A stretch of DNA of 25,595 bases. Source: an uncultured Clostridia bacterium (GTDB lineage: Bacteria; Bacillota; Clostridia; TANB77; CAG-508). Location of the stretch: the NCBI GenBank assembly GCA_934177555.1, contig CAKPPL010000004.1, forward strand, positions 1 through 25,595. Direction: 5' to 3'. Position 1 is the stretch's first letter; every line of letters begins with the position of its first letter. The translations under genes were made by a program, and so were the position numbers. The notes under the pieces were generated by a model that saw only the letters and a list, made by a program, of their open reading frames with translations, ran no database searches and was not told the DNA's origin. Below are positions 12,509 through 22,180 of this stretch, piece by piece.

Positions 12509-15500
12509 CAATTTCATTGATAATAATTTAGAAATACCTTTTTCCTCCATAGTTACTCCATAAACTGTGTCTGCAGCTTCCATTGTTCCTTTTCTATGTG
12601 TTATTACTAAAAATTGTGTTTCTTTTGCGAATTTTTTTAAATATTCTGCATATCTGTAAACATTTACATCATCAAGTGCTGCTTCAATTTCATCAAGTAC
12701 ACAGAATGGTGCTGGATTTATTTTTAGAATTGCAAATAATAGTGCAATAGCTGTAAGTGCTTTTTCTCCACCTGATAATAATGTCATGTTTTGCAATTTT
12801 TTTCCTGGTGGCTGTACAGTAATATCAATTCCACATTCCAAAATGTCATTTTCATCTGCTAATTTAACTTCTGCTGTTCCTCCTCCAAATAATTCTTTAA
12901 ATACCTCACCAAAATTATTATTAATAGCTTCAAATTGTTCACACATAAAATCATATCTTTGTCTTAGTGCTTTATATTCTTCTATTGAGTCAACATTTAC
13001 ACTTCCAAGGTTCTTTATATCTGTTCTTATATTATTTACTTTTCTCTGTGTTAAAGCTACATTATCTGGTTTCTCATAACTAGCTACATTATTTGGTGTT
13101 AGCTCATATTCTTCCCACATTTTATTTATTATATCTGTTATGTCTTCTTCTGTTTTATTTTTCTTAACTTCTAATTTTACTATTTGTGCTTTTAAATCTT
13201 CGATAATCTTAAATTCTTCTGTTTGTTCATTTTCCTTTTTGGACAACTTTTCATTTTTACTAATTCTATCATTTTTTAGTTTTTCTATATTTTCTCCACT
13301 ATTTGTAACTTGTGCTTTTACTTCTTCAATTTTTTGTTTTGCTTCTTCTATATTTTTATTTAATTCTATATTGTCATTTTTAGAATTTTCTATTTGTTCT
13401 AATTTACTATTTTTATTTTTTATATTTTGTTCTATTTCATTTTTTATCATATCTGTTATTTCTTGAATTGATGTTTCACTTTCATTAAATGATGAAACAG
13501 ATATTTTTAAATTAGTAATATCTAAATTTAAGTCATCAATATATTGTTGACTATCTTTATTTACAGCTGAGAATTCATCAATAATTATTTGATTTTTTTC
13601 ATTTTGATCATTTATTTGTGCTATTTTGTTTTCATTTTCCACTTTTAATTTTGTAATTTCTTCTTTAGTCTCTTCTGATTTATTTTGTTCTGCTCTTAAT
13701 GTATCTATTCTTTTTTGCATTTTTTCTATGCTCTCATCAATAGAAATCATTCTCTGTTTTTCTGTTGCATAAGATATTTCTATTTCTTGAATTTGTTTTC
13801 CAAGTTCTTCTACTTGCTCTATAATTCCTTCTGAAGATTCTATATATTCTTCTTTTTCTTTTTCTAATTTTTTTATACTATTTTGCAGGTCTTCTATTTC
13901 TTTTTTTAATGATTCTATTTCTCTGCCTCTACCTAAAATATTTACTGTTTTCTTAGTTACAGAACCACCCGTCATTGCTCCTGATGGATTTATTATATCT
14001 CCATCTAATGTTATTATTCTAAATGAATAATTATTTTCTTTTGCTATATTTATTGCATTTTGCATGTTATCAACTATTAATGTTCTTCCTAATAAATTTA
14101 AAATAATTTGTTCATATCTTTTATTAAAAGTTACTAAGTCTGAAGCAATACCAATACTTCCTGTTTTTTTACCTTTTATATTCTCTATTTTTTTGCCTTT
14201 TACTGATGTTATTGGTAAAAATGATGCTCTACCAAGATTATTTTTTCTTAAATGTTCTATTAATCTTTTAGCATCTTCTTCAGTTTCTGTTACAACATTT
14301 TGAAGACTAGCTCCTAAGCACATTTCTATAGCTGTTTCATATTTTGTTGGCACTGATATAATATTTGCTAAAACTCCATTCATTCCTTTTCCAAGTTCTT
14401 TTATTTTTTCACAATCAATTAATAGAGATTTAACACTTTTTGTATATCCTTCTTTCTCTTTTTCAGTTTCTACTAAGAAATCATGTCTTGACTTTTTCAT
14501 TCTCATATTATTTGTAGTATTTGTTATTTGTAAATCATATTCTTTTATTTTTTTATTGATTTCTTCTTTTTGTTGGTTTATTTGGTTCATATTTTTTAGA
14601 ATTTTATTTCTATCTGATTCTGTTTCTTGGAATACCTTTGTAATGTCTTCTTTTTTCATCTTAATTCTATCTAATTCTAAAATATTATTACCAATTTCTT
14701 GTTTTATTTGGTTTTGTCTTTTTGTCAAATTTTCTATATTTGCTGTTTGCATGCTTATTTCTGATAATATTACATATTTTTTATCTGTGTTTTCTTCTAC
14801 TTCTTTTTTTAGTTTTTCTATTTCTATTTCTTTTGTTGTTAATTTTTCTGTTAATTTTTTTAATTCTTCTTCTTTTTCTTTTAATTCTTTTTCATATTTT
14901 TCTTTATTTTGTTTTAAATTATCTTTTTTAGATTCTTTTTGATCTATTTCTTTTTTTGAATTTTTTATTTTTTCTTCAAGCTCTTCTATTTCTGCTTTAT
15001 ATCTTTCAATATTTTCTGTATTGTTTTCTATCTTAGATGTTGCAATACTTATATTGGAATTTAATCTTTCTATTTCTTTTTGACTTTCAAAGCCTATGTT
15101 CTGCATATGTTCAATTTGTATTGTTATTTCATCAATATTGTCTTTTAATTCTTCTTTTAGTATTTTTATTTTTTCTAGTTTGCCTTCTTCTTGATTTAAT
15201 GTACTATTCATTATTTCTTCATCTTTTACAAGCTCTTCTAGACTCTGTTTGTATTTATCTATATTATATAAAAATAATCCTATTTCAATATTTTTTAATT
15301 CTTCTTTTAAATTTAAGTATTTTTTTGCTTTATCTGATTGTTGTTGTAATGGTTCTAAATTTCCTTCTATTTCTGTTAAAATATCATTTATCCTTAATAA
15401 ATTTAGTTTAGTTTGTTCTAATTTTTTTTCTGTTTCTTCTTTTCTTGCACGATATTTTACTATACCTGCTGCTTCTTCAAATATGTGTCTTCTATCTTCT

Positions 15501-15961
15501 GATTTATTGCTTAAAATTTCATCTATTTTTCCTTGTCCTATAATTGAATAACCATCTCTACCAATTCCTGTATCCATAAATAGTTCAACAACATCTTTTA
15601 ATCTACATGGAACTTTATTTATATAATATCCTGTTTCTCCACTTCTATATATTTTTCTTGTTATTGTTACTTCTGAATATTCTATTGGTAATGTTCCATC
15701 TGTATTATCAAATACTAATGATGCTTCTGCAAAACCTAATGACTTTCTATTTTGTGTTCCAGCAAATATTATATCTTGTGTTTTTGTTCCTCTTAATGAT
15801 TTCATACTTTGCTCTCCAAGTATCCATCTTATACTATCTGCTATATTACTTTTTCCTGAACCATTTGGGCCTATTACTGTTGTTATTCCTGGCATAAATT
15901 CTAATACTGTTTTATCTGCAAATGATTTAAAACCTTGCATCTCTAATCTTTTTAAATACAT
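12503..15961 (-). CDS. smc: Chromosome segregation ATPase SMC
   Basis: SMC dimers with ScpA/ScpB compact and segregate the chromosome. I choose the ATG at 15961 (1152 aa) over the GTG at 15970, because the latter is part of the SD (AAAAGGTG, 6 bases before the ATG) and the product then starts M-Y-L-K-R-L-E-M-Q-G-F-K-S-F as in other SMCs. Visible parts are Walker A G-P-N-G-S-G-K-S (31-38), long coiled coils (about 170-500 and 670-1000), a hinge with G-A-M-T-G-G-S-V near 655, signature L-S-G-G-E-K-A-L (from 1062) and Walker B C-V-L-D-E-I-E-A-A-L (1087-1096). Length is normal. The rnc and ftsY neighbours common in Firmicutes are absent; a sensor kinase lies upstream 63 bases away in the same direction and may share a transcript. 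Confidence 0.98.
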   Translation of the reverse strand: MYLKRLEMQGFKSFADKTVLEFMPGITTVIGPNGSGKSNIADSIRWILGEQSMKSLRGTKTQDIIFAGTQNRKSLGFAEASLVFDNTDGTLPIEYSEVTITRKIYRSGETGYYINKVPCRLKDVVELFMDTGIGRDGYSIIGQGKIDEILSNKSEDRRHIFEEAAGIVKYRARKEETEKKLEQTKLNLLRINDILTEIEGNLEPLQQQSDKAKKYLNLKEELKNIEIGLFLYNIDKYKQSLEELVKDEEIMNSTLNQEEGKLEKIKILKEELKDNIDEITIQIEHMQNIGFESQKEIERLNSNISIATSKIENNTENIERYKAEIEELEEKIKNSKKEIDQKESKKDNLKQNKEKYEKELKEKEEELKKLTEKLTTKEIEIEKLKKEVEENTDKKYVILSEISMQTANIENLTKRQNQIKQEIGNNILELDRIKMKKEDITKVFQETESDRNKILKNMNQINQQKEEINKKIKEYDLQITNTTNNMRMKKSRHDFLVETEKEKEGYTKSVKSLLIDCEKIKELGKGMNGVLANIISVPTKYETAIEMCLGASLQNVVTETEEDAKRLIEHLRKNNLGRASFLPITSVKGKKIENIKGKKTGSIGIASDLVTFNKRYEQIILNLLGRTLIVDNMQNAINIAKENNYSFRIITLDGDIINPSGAMTGGSVTKKTVNILGRGREIESLKKEIEDLQNSIKKLEKEKEEYIESSEGIIEQVEELGKQIQEIEISYATEKQRMISIDESIEKMQKRIDTLRAEQNKSEETKEEITKLKVENENKIAQINDQNEKNQIIIDEFSAVNKDSQQYIDDLNLDITNLKISVSSFNESETSIQEITDMIKNEIEQNIKNKNSKLEQIENSKNDNIELNKNIEEAKQKIEEVKAQVTNSGENIEKLKNDRISKNEKLSKKENEQTEEFKIIEDLKAQIVKLEVKKNKTEEDITDIINKMWEEYELTPNNVASYEKPDNVALTQRKVNNIRTDIKNLGSVNVDSIEEYKALRQRYDFMCEQFEAINNNFGEVFKELFGGGTAEVKLADENDILECGIDITVQPPGKKLQNMTLLSGGEKALTAIALLFAILKINPAPFCVLDEIEAALDDVNVYRYAEYLKKFAKETQFLVITHRKGTMEAADTVYGVTMEEKGISKLLSMKLK

Positions 15962-16024
15962 TTTTTTCACCTTTTCTTATTTCTTGTTGTAATTTTATCT
16001 TATATTTCACAAAATATCAAGTAT

Positions 16025-17527
16025 TTATTTTTCTAATGTGTCTATTTCAAAATAAAATTCTACACCATTTTCTTTGTTTTCTACACCATATTCTGTTCCA
16101 TAGTTATTCATGATTGCTCTTACTATTGAAAGACCTATTCCACTTCCTCCATCTTCTCTATTACGAGCTTCATCTGCTTTGAAAAATCTATTCCAAATAC
16201 GTGGTAAATTTTCTTCTGAAATCTTGTCACCAGTATTAAATACAGTTACTCTTATTTTATTTTTTTCAGGAATTGCTTTATTAGTAATTTTTATATAATT
16301 TTCATTATCTATATTTTTTACATGTTTTATAGCATTTGTTAAATAATTTGTTATAATTTGACTTATATAAAAATCATCTGCATATACATCTATCTTTTCT
16401 TCTGTTTCAAATATTACTTCTGTTCCTTTTTCTTGAATCATAACTTGTGATGAACGTACAATTTCTTTTTCTAATTCCACAATATTAAATTCTCTATTAT
16501 TAAATTCTCTATTCTCATATTCAAGTCTTGTAAGCTCAAGTAATTGTTTTACTAATTTATCCATTTTATTTGATTCATCTAAAATTACTTCTGCATAGAA
16601 TTTTCTATTTTCTTCATCAGTATTTACATTTTCTAATAATCCTTCACTATATCCTTGTATAAGTGCTATTGGTGTTTTTAGTTCATGTGATACATCTGAT
16701 ATAAAGCTTTTTCTCATTTCATCAATTTTGGATTTTCTTTCAATATCTCTTTCAAGTTCTATATTTGTCTTTCTTAATTGATTTATTGTTGCTTCTAATT
16801 TCTCAGACATTGCATTAATACTTTTTCCTAGTTCATTTATTTCGTCATCATCTGTAACAATATATTTATGACTAAAATCTAAATTAGCCATTTTTTTTGC
16901 TATTGCATTCAATTCTGATATTGGATTACTAAATTGTTTTGATATGTATATTATTGCTATTCCACCTATAATAATTACTATTCCTGCTATTAAATACAAA
17001 AATCTATTAGAAATTCTTACACTTTCTTGTATTGATGATATTGGCAATCTTATATATGCTGAATATCCATTATCTAGTTTTCCAGTTAATAAAATATAAT
17101 TTATTCTAGTCTGTGTGTCTCTTATATTCATAATTTCTATTTTATCTGTTTCTTCTATTACACTGTATTCTTTATTTCTGTTTGTTCCCCAAAATTCTAT
17201 AATTTTTCTTATATTTGATAAAAAATCTTTATTTGATAAATATTGTATGACATCATCACTGTCTTTTATTATAATGTCAAAATTATTACTTATTGCTATC
17301 TTATTTAATTCTTCTTCGATATTTTCTATTTGGCTTTCTCCATTATAATAAGAATTTATTTGATTATATACTGATTTTAATGTTTTGCTTTTTGTATATT
17401 GATAATATTTTTCTAATACAAAACTATTTACAATGATTAAAAATAAAATAATTGACATTACTATAATACATAGTGTTAAAAATAATTTTCCTCTAACTGT
17501 TTTTACTTGATTTTTTAAATTTTCCAT
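16025..17527 (-). CDS. Sensor histidine kinase (HAMP-HisKA-HATPase)
   Basis: The 500-residue kinase has two membrane helices (about 14-36 and 175-197) flanking an extracytoplasmic sensor region of about 138 residues. A HAMP linker (about 198-250), a HisKA domain with phospho-acceptor H281 in S-H-E-L-K-T-P, and a HATPase with N398 (N-Y-L-T-N-A-I-K-H), G-box N-T-G-D (431-434) and G-G-S-G-I-G-L-S-I-V (460-469) follow. It phosphorylates the OmpR-type regulator encoded just upstream. The sensor region shows no known ligand motif. It is separated from the regulator gene by 100 bases holding two strong hairpins, so its level may be set below that of the regulator. The SD is AAAGGAA. Confidence 0.95.
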   Translation of the reverse strand: MENLKNQVKTVRGKLFLTLCIIVMSIILFLIIVNSFVLEKYYQYTKSKTLKSVYNQINSYYNGESQIENIEEELNKIAISNNFDIIIKDSDDVIQYLSNKDFLSNIRKIIEFWGTNRNKEYSVIEETDKIEIMNIRDTQTRINYILLTGKLDNGYSAYIRLPISSIQESVRISNRFLYLIAGIVIIIGGIAIIYISKQFSNPISELNAIAKKMANLDFSHKYIVTDDDEINELGKSINAMSEKLEATINQLRKTNIELERDIERKSKIDEMRKSFISDVSHELKTPIALIQGYSEGLLENVNTDEENRKFYAEVILDESNKMDKLVKQLLELTRLEYENREFNNREFNIVELEKEIVRSSQVMIQEKGTEVIFETEEKIDVYADDFYISQIITNYLTNAIKHVKNIDNENYIKITNKAIPEKNKIRVTVFNTGDKISEENLPRIWNRFFKADEARNREDGGSGIGLSIVRAIMNNYGTEYGVENKENGVEFYFEIDTLEK

Positions 17528-17566
17528 AACTATTATTCCTTTTTTTCTGATATAATTGTATCTTTT

Positions 17567-17625
17567 ATATAATAGGAAAGTAGAACTTTCCTATTATATA
17601 AAAAAGAATTGTTTAAACAATCCTT
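17567..17625 (-). terminator. Double hairpin between regulator and kinase genes
   Basis: First on the minus strand comes AAGGATTGTTT/AAACAATTCTT (about 17604-17625) followed by TTTTTT, a usable terminator. Directly after it a 15-bp perfect stem (17567-17581 with 17585-17599, loop of 3) follows. No obvious new promoter lies between them and the kinase ATG, which suggests partial termination or mRNA processing. Confidence 0.7.
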
Positions 17626-17627
17626 TT

Positions 17628-18308
17628 CTATTTTTTTATTTCAAATTTATAACCTATTCCTCTTATAGTTTCTATATATTTACCTTTTTTTCCTAATTTA
17701 TGTCTAATTTTTTTAATATGACTATCTATTGTCCTTGAGTCTCCATAATAATCATAGTTCCAAACATTATTAAGAATTTTATCTCTTGATAATGCGATAT
17801 TTTCATTATCTAATAAATATTTTAATAATTCATATTCTCTTAGACTTAAATCTATTGGTTTGCCATCTACTTTTACTGTTCTACCTTCTTGGTCTATAAC
17901 AATTCCATCATAATCTTTTACTTGTTTTGCTTCTCCATATACTCTTTTTATTATTGCTTCTACTCTTGCTACCAATATCTTTGGACTAAATGGTTTTGAT
18001 ATGTATTCATCTACACCTAGTTCAAAGCCAAATAACTCATCTTGTTCTTCTCCTCTTGCTGTTAACATTATTACTGGAACTTTAGATTCTTGCCTTATTT
18101 TTCTTAATACTGACCATCCATCAAGTTTTGGCATCATTACATCTAATAAAATTAGTTTTATTTTATTTTTATTTTCTTCAAATACTTCAATAGCTTCTTC
18201 GCCATCTTCTGCTTCTAATATTTTATATCCTTTTACTGATAAAAAATCTTTTAATAGTTTTCTCATTCTTGATTCGTCATCTACTACTAAAATATATATT
18301 TCTTCCAT
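17628..18308 (-). CDS. OmpR/PhoB-type response regulator
   Basis: I choose the ATG at 18308 (226 aa): GGAGG lies 6 bases upstream, and the frame's earlier start at 18353 would add 15 residues without family likeness. The receiver domain has D10-D11, phospho-acceptor D56 (L-L-D-V-M-M-P), T83 and K105. A winged-helix DNA-binding domain follows (about 130-225), with L-S-L-R-E-Y-E-L-L-K-Y-L and D-S-H-I-K-K-I-R-H-K-L-G and R-G-I-G-Y-K-F. It is activated by the adjacent histidine kinase and controls transcription of unknown targets. It follows rpoD after 100 bases. Confidence 0.96.
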   Translation of the reverse strand: MEEIYILVVDDESRMRKLLKDFLSVKGYKILEAEDGEEAIEVFEENKNKIKLILLDVMMPKLDGWSVLRKIRQESKVPVIMLTARGEEQDELFGFELGVDEYISKPFSPKILVARVEAIIKRVYGEAKQVKDYDGIVIDQEGRTVKVDGKPIDLSLREYELLKYLLDNENIALSRDKILNNVWNYDYYGDSRTIDSHIKKIRHKLGKKGKYIETIRGIGYKFEIKK

Positions 18309-18408
18309 CTCAACCTCCACAATAGTATTGTTTTTACTTTTTTTAGTATACATTACGTCTATGTCTTTTTTGTGAAAATTGTATAAAAAGTAAGTGATAG
18401 CTTTATTT

Positions 18409-19563
18409 TTAGTTCATATAATCTCTTAATTTTTTACTTCTACTTGGATGTCTTAATTTTCTCAATGCTTTTGCTTCTATTTGACGAATTCTTTCTCTTG
18501 TTACATCAAATTCTTTTCCAACTTCTTCTAGTGTTCTAGCTTTTCCATCTTCTAATCCAAATCTTAGTTTTAATACTTTTGCTTCTCTTGGTGTTAGAGT
18601 ATTCATTACTTCTTCTAGTTGTTCTCTTAATAAGGTATATGATGCTGCATCGTGTGGAGCTGGAGAATCTTCATCTTGTATAAAATCTCCTAAATGACTA
18701 TCATCTTCTTCTCCTATTGGAGTTTCTAATGATACTGGATCTTGTGCTATTTTTTGAATTTCCATTACTTTTTCGACTGGTATTTCCATTTCTTGAGCTA
18801 TTTCTTCTGGGGTTGGTTCTCTACCTAATTGTTGTAATAAGTGTCTTGATGTACGTATTAATCTATTTATTGTTTCTACCATGTGTACTGGTATTCTTAT
18901 TGTTCTTGCTTGATCTGCTATAGCTCTTGTTATGGCTTGTCTTATCCACCATGTAGCATAAGTACTGAATTTGAATCCCTTAGTATAATCAAATTTTTCT
19001 ACTGCTTTAATTAATCCCATATTTCCTTCTTGAATTAAGTCTAGAAATAGCATACCTCTGCCTACATATTTTTTAGCTATACTTACTACTAATCTTAAGT
19101 TTGCTTCTGCTAATTTTTGTTTTGCTTCTTCATCATTTTCTAATATCCTTTTAGCTAGTTTTAGTTCTTCATCATATGATAATAATGGTATTTTTCCTAT
19201 TTCTCTTAAATACATTCTTACAGGATCATCTACACTTATTCCTTCTAAACTAGTATCTGTAATTTGATCTAATTTTAAGTCTTCTACTTCTTTTAAATCA
19301 TCTATGTCTGGTTCTTCTTCAAAATCATCATTTAATAGATTTACTCCCATTTCTTCAAATGCATCAAATACTTTGTCTATTTGTTCTGGATTTGTGTCTT
19401 CTAATTCTTTGGCTAATTCTCCATATGTCATTTTACCATTTTCTTTTGCTTTTTGTACTATGTTTTTTACTTTTTCTGATTCTAAATTTTCTCCTTTATT
19501 TTCTTTTTTTGAATCTAACATTTCTGTTATTTCTACTTGGTTTTCTTCTTTCTTTTTCCCCAC
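18409..19563 (-). CDS. rpoD: Primary sigma factor RpoD (SigA)
   Basis: The 384-residue protein starts with GTG (19561-19563); AGGGGGA lies 7 bases upstream and no better ATG exists. Region 1.1-like residues (about 30-80, M-T-Y-G-E-L-A-K-E-L) precede region 1.2 (D-D-P-V-R-M-Y-L-R-E-I-G), region 2 (A-N-L-R-L-V-V-S-I-A-K-K-Y and the -10-binding Y-A-T-W-W-I-R-Q-A, 202-210), region 3 (I-P-V-H-M-V-E-T-I-N) and region 4.2 with the -35-binding helix V-T-R-E-R-I-R-Q-I-E. It directs RNA polymerase to TTGACA/TATAAT promoters, of which this window has many. It follows dnaG after 12 bases, the remnant of the macromolecular synthesis operon without rpsU. Confidence 0.98.
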   Translation of the reverse strand: MGKKKEENQVEITEMLDSKKENKGENLESEKVKNIVQKAKENGKMTYGELAKELEDTNPEQIDKVFDAFEEMGVNLLNDDFEEEPDIDDLKEVEDLKLDQITDTSLEGISVDDPVRMYLREIGKIPLLSYDEELKLAKRILENDEEAKQKLAEANLRLVVSIAKKYVGRGMLFLDLIQEGNMGLIKAVEKFDYTKGFKFSTYATWWIRQAITRAIADQARTIRIPVHMVETINRLIRTSRHLLQQLGREPTPEEIAQEMEIPVEKVMEIQKIAQDPVSLETPIGEEDDSHLGDFIQDEDSPAPHDAASYTLLREQLEEVMNTLTPREAKVLKLRFGLEDGKARTLEEVGKEFDVTRERIRQIEAKALRKLRHPSRSKKLRDYMN

Positions 19564-19575
19564 GAAAAATTCCCC

Positions 19576-21357
19576 CTACTTAATTTTAGCTAATGCTATT
19601 ATTACATTACTTAATTCTTTTCCTAATTGCCTTTTTTCTTCAGCATTTTCTGTTATTTCTAATTTGCTTAGTATCTCTTGTTTTTTTTGATTTAATTTTT
19701 CTTTTTCATATTTTGTGAGTATATCTTCTATTGCTTTTTGTGTATCATCTATTTCATAATCTGTTGCCATTATCATTGTTATGTGATTTTGCAAATTTGC
19801 ATCTAAGCTATCTATTAATCTATTTATGTTACAATCACTTTTTTCTAGTTCATTATATAATTGTGTTAATATTTGTCTGTTTTCTTCACTTTTTATATCT
19901 TGTGGTTGTATTTTTTCTTTTATTTTTTTATAAATTTCTAAATTTGCATCTAATAATAAAGCTATTATTGTGTTTTCTCTTTTTATTATATCATCATCTA
20001 TTATATTTGTTTTTTCTTCTTTTTTATTGATTTTTATTTCTTTTGGTTTTGTTATTGAATCTTGTCTTGTGCTTGCATATATCAATTTATTTACTTCTGC
20101 ATATATTGCTTCTTTTGATATATTATACCCTTTTGCTATTTTTTCTATGTAAATTTCTCTTTCCATTTTGTTTTCTACTTTTGATAATATTTGTGAAATC
20201 TCTTTTAAAAATTTTATTTTATCTCCAGTATTTTCTAAATTCAAATCTTTTTTTAGATTTTTTACTTTGAATTCTACTAATGATATTGCATTATCTATTG
20301 CTAGCTTAAATCTTCCCTCTCCATATTTTAGTATGTATTCATCTGGATCTTTTGCACCTTCTATTTGTAATACTCTCATATCACATCCCATATTTTGCAA
20401 TATTTCCATTGACCTAGCTACTGCTGTTTGACCTGCTCCATCTGCATCAAATCCAAGAATTACTTGTTCTGTTGTTTTTCTTAATAACCACCCTTGTTGC
20501 TCTGTTAAAGCTGTTCCTAGTGCTCCAACTACATTTTTTATTCCTCTTTGATGTAATGAGATTACATCCATATAGCCTTCTACTATTAATAGCCTTTTTT
20601 CAGAATCTTTTTTTGCAACATTTAATCCAAATAAGTGTCTTCCTTTGCTATATACAACATTTTCTGGTGAGTTTATATATTTAGGTTTTGAATCATCTAA
20701 TACTCTTCCTCCAAATGCTATTACTTTTCCCCTTACATCACATATTGGAAACATTAGTCTGTTTCTGTACCTATCTATATATGTTCCATTATTGTTTTTA
20801 TTGACTAGACCTGACTCTAGTATTTCTTTTTCTCCAAATCCTTGTTTTTTTAATGCTTTATAAAGCTCGTCAAATTTGCCTGAATATCCTATTTTATATG
20901 CTTCTAATGTTTCTTGATTCAGTCTTCTTTTTTTGACATATTCTTGTGCTATTTTTGATGTTGGGTTATATAGATTTTGATGATAAAATTCTGCTGTAAA
21001 TTCATTTACTTTATATACTTTTGCTTTTAGTTCTTCTCTTGCATTATCTGCATTATTTTCTAATGTTGGTAATTGTATATTGGCTCTTTCTGCAAGTGTT
21101 TCTAATGATTCTCTAAATGTTATTCCATCTATTTTCATTAAAAATGTATATACATTTCCTCCTACTCCACAACCAAAACAGTGGAATATTTGTCTATCTG
21201 GTGATACTGAAAATGATGGTGATTTTTCATTGTGGAATGGGCATAGTCCAAAATAGTTTCTACCTTTTCGTGTTAGTCGTACATATTGTGATATAACATC
21301 TACTATATCATTACTTTGTCTTACTTCTTCTATAATTTCATCACTATAGCGTACCAT
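19576..21357 (-). CDS. dnaG: DNA primase DnaG
   Basis: The 593-residue primase makes RNA primers at the replication fork. It has the CHC2 zinc site C39-P-F-H42 ... C60-F-G-C63, the catalytic TOPRIM domain with E260 (I-V-E-G-Y-M-D-V) and D304-x-D306 (G-F-D-A-D-G-A), and a helical C-terminal domain that should bind DnaB. Length is normal. The start is supported by GTGGAGGT 4 bases before the ATG. It is the first gene of the dnaG-rpoD unit. The upstream gap (21358-21460) holds TATAAT-like words but no clean -35. Confidence 0.98.
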   Translation of the reverse strand: MVRYSDEIIEEVRQSNDIVDVISQYVRLTRKGRNYFGLCPFHNEKSPSFSVSPDRQIFHCFGCGVGGNVYTFLMKIDGITFRESLETLAERANIQLPTLENNADNAREELKAKVYKVNEFTAEFYHQNLYNPTSKIAQEYVKKRRLNQETLEAYKIGYSGKFDELYKALKKQGFGEKEILESGLVNKNNNGTYIDRYRNRLMFPICDVRGKVIAFGGRVLDDSKPKYINSPENVVYSKGRHLFGLNVAKKDSEKRLLIVEGYMDVISLHQRGIKNVVGALGTALTEQQGWLLRKTTEQVILGFDADGAGQTAVARSMEILQNMGCDMRVLQIEGAKDPDEYILKYGEGRFKLAIDNAISLVEFKVKNLKKDLNLENTGDKIKFLKEISQILSKVENKMEREIYIEKIAKGYNISKEAIYAEVNKLIYASTRQDSITKPKEIKINKKEEKTNIIDDDIIKRENTIIALLLDANLEIYKKIKEKIQPQDIKSEENRQILTQLYNELEKSDCNINRLIDSLDANLQNHITMIMATDYEIDDTQKAIEDILTKYEKEKLNQKKQEILSKLEITENAEEKRQLGKELSNVIIALAKIK

Positions 21358-21460
21358 TTACCTCCACTCCTATATTTCGCTTTTTATAATATACATAATT
21401 ATATTATTCGACGAATTTTACATAATTCCCCCTTTTTTGAACAAAAAAATATAGTATAAG

Positions 21461-21500
21461 AAAAAAATGTCCCTCAGTACAATACTGAGAGACATTTTTT
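21461..21500. terminator. Bidirectional-looking terminator of the 166-residue gene
   Basis: CTCAGTA (21473-21479) pairs with TACTGAG (21483-21489), then after one mismatch GTC/GAC and A/T runs extend the stem. It directly follows the TGA at 21500-21502 and lies before the dnaG leader. Confidence 0.85.
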
Positions 21501-22000
21501 CAAGCACAACTTAACACAAGATATACTTCATCATCATTTTCATCAACAATGTTGAATGATTTTATTAAATGATTATATACATCTTCTTGTTCAAATTTTC
21601 GTCCTCCACTTGCAAGTAAATCTCTACTAAAGAGGATAGTTATATCAGCTTGTTCTTCTCCTTTTTCAAGAGCCTCTAAGACAATGCCCATAAATACTCC
21701 TGCAAGTAGATATTCCCATTCTGAATGACCTGTTCCTCTCCAAGCTGAGACTAATCCCATTACATTAACCCTATTCTCACATTCTTTAACATTTGTAAGA
21801 ATATATTTTTTCGTTAATGGCTTGGGATCCCATCCAAAGTCTTTACTTCTTAAAGCGACATCTAATATTCCCATTCCATAATCATATGGTGGATCATCAG
21901 ATGGTTTTACTTCATTCCGTACTTCCTCCTTTGAAATGGACATTTTTTTCTCTTCCTTCTTTTTTGCAAAAAGAGATTTCAAATTTTCCAGTGCTTTCAT
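21500..22000 (-). CDS. Unknown 166-residue protein
   Basis: I do not recognise this gene. The ATG at 22000 is chosen because TTGGAGGT lies 8 bases upstream; the longer frame begins inside that SD. The first 30 residues are very basic (K-A-L-E-N-L-K-S-L-F-A-K-K-K-E-E-K-K), followed by a D-D-P-P-Y-D-Y-G-M-G-I-L-D-V-A-L-R-S-K-D-F-type segment. A conserved-looking core follows: W-R-G-T-G-H-S-E-W-E-Y-L-L-A-G-V-F-M-G and I-T-I-L-F-S-R-D-L-L-A. It ends in V-Y-L-V-L-S-C-A. No membrane span, signal or metal motif is seen. It is a single-gene unit with a very good promoter and a leader of about 85 nt, so it is probably well expressed. Confidence 0.8.
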   Translation of the reverse strand: MKALENLKSLFAKKKEEKKMSISKEEVRNEVKPSDDPPYDYGMGILDVALRSKDFGWDPKPLTKKYILTNVKECENRVNVMGLVSAWRGTGHSEWEYLLAGVFMGIVLEALEKGEEQADITILFSRDLLASGGRKFEQEDVYNHLIKSFNIVDENDDEVYLVLSCA

Positions 22001-22090
22001 TCCCTTTACCTCCAAAATTTTTTCTTTTTTGTAATATTATACTGTAAACACGAGGTCTACTACACTGTGCATAATTGCATAGCACTTTTT

Positions 22091-22119
22091 ATTTTATCAA
22101 ATTATATGCAATTTGTCAA
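22091..22119 (-). promoter_or_regulatory. Promoter of the 166-residue gene
   Basis: On the minus strand TTGACA (22114-22119) and TAAAAT (22091-22096) are 17 bases apart. The leader then contains GTGCTATGC/GCATAATTGCA-type complementarity (about 22064-22083), which may form a 5' hairpin. Confidence 0.8.
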
Positions 22120-22140
22120 TTTTATGTAAATTTTTTTTAA

Positions 22141-22168
22141 AACCTTTAAAATATAAATTCTAAAGGTT
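22141..22168 (-). terminator. Probable adhE terminator
   Basis: AACCTTTA (22141-22148) pairs with TAAAGGTT (22161-22168) about 12 bases after the adhE stop. The T-run after it on the minus strand is short (TTTT) and then A-rich, so it may be partial. Confidence 0.5.
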
Positions 22169-22180
22169 CTTAATAATTTC

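Noticed and set aside
13140..15900. Numerous plus-strand ORFs rich in Leu, Phe and Ser opposite smc
   Set aside because: They are antisense shadows of the Lys/Glu-rich smc coding sequence and lack SD sites.
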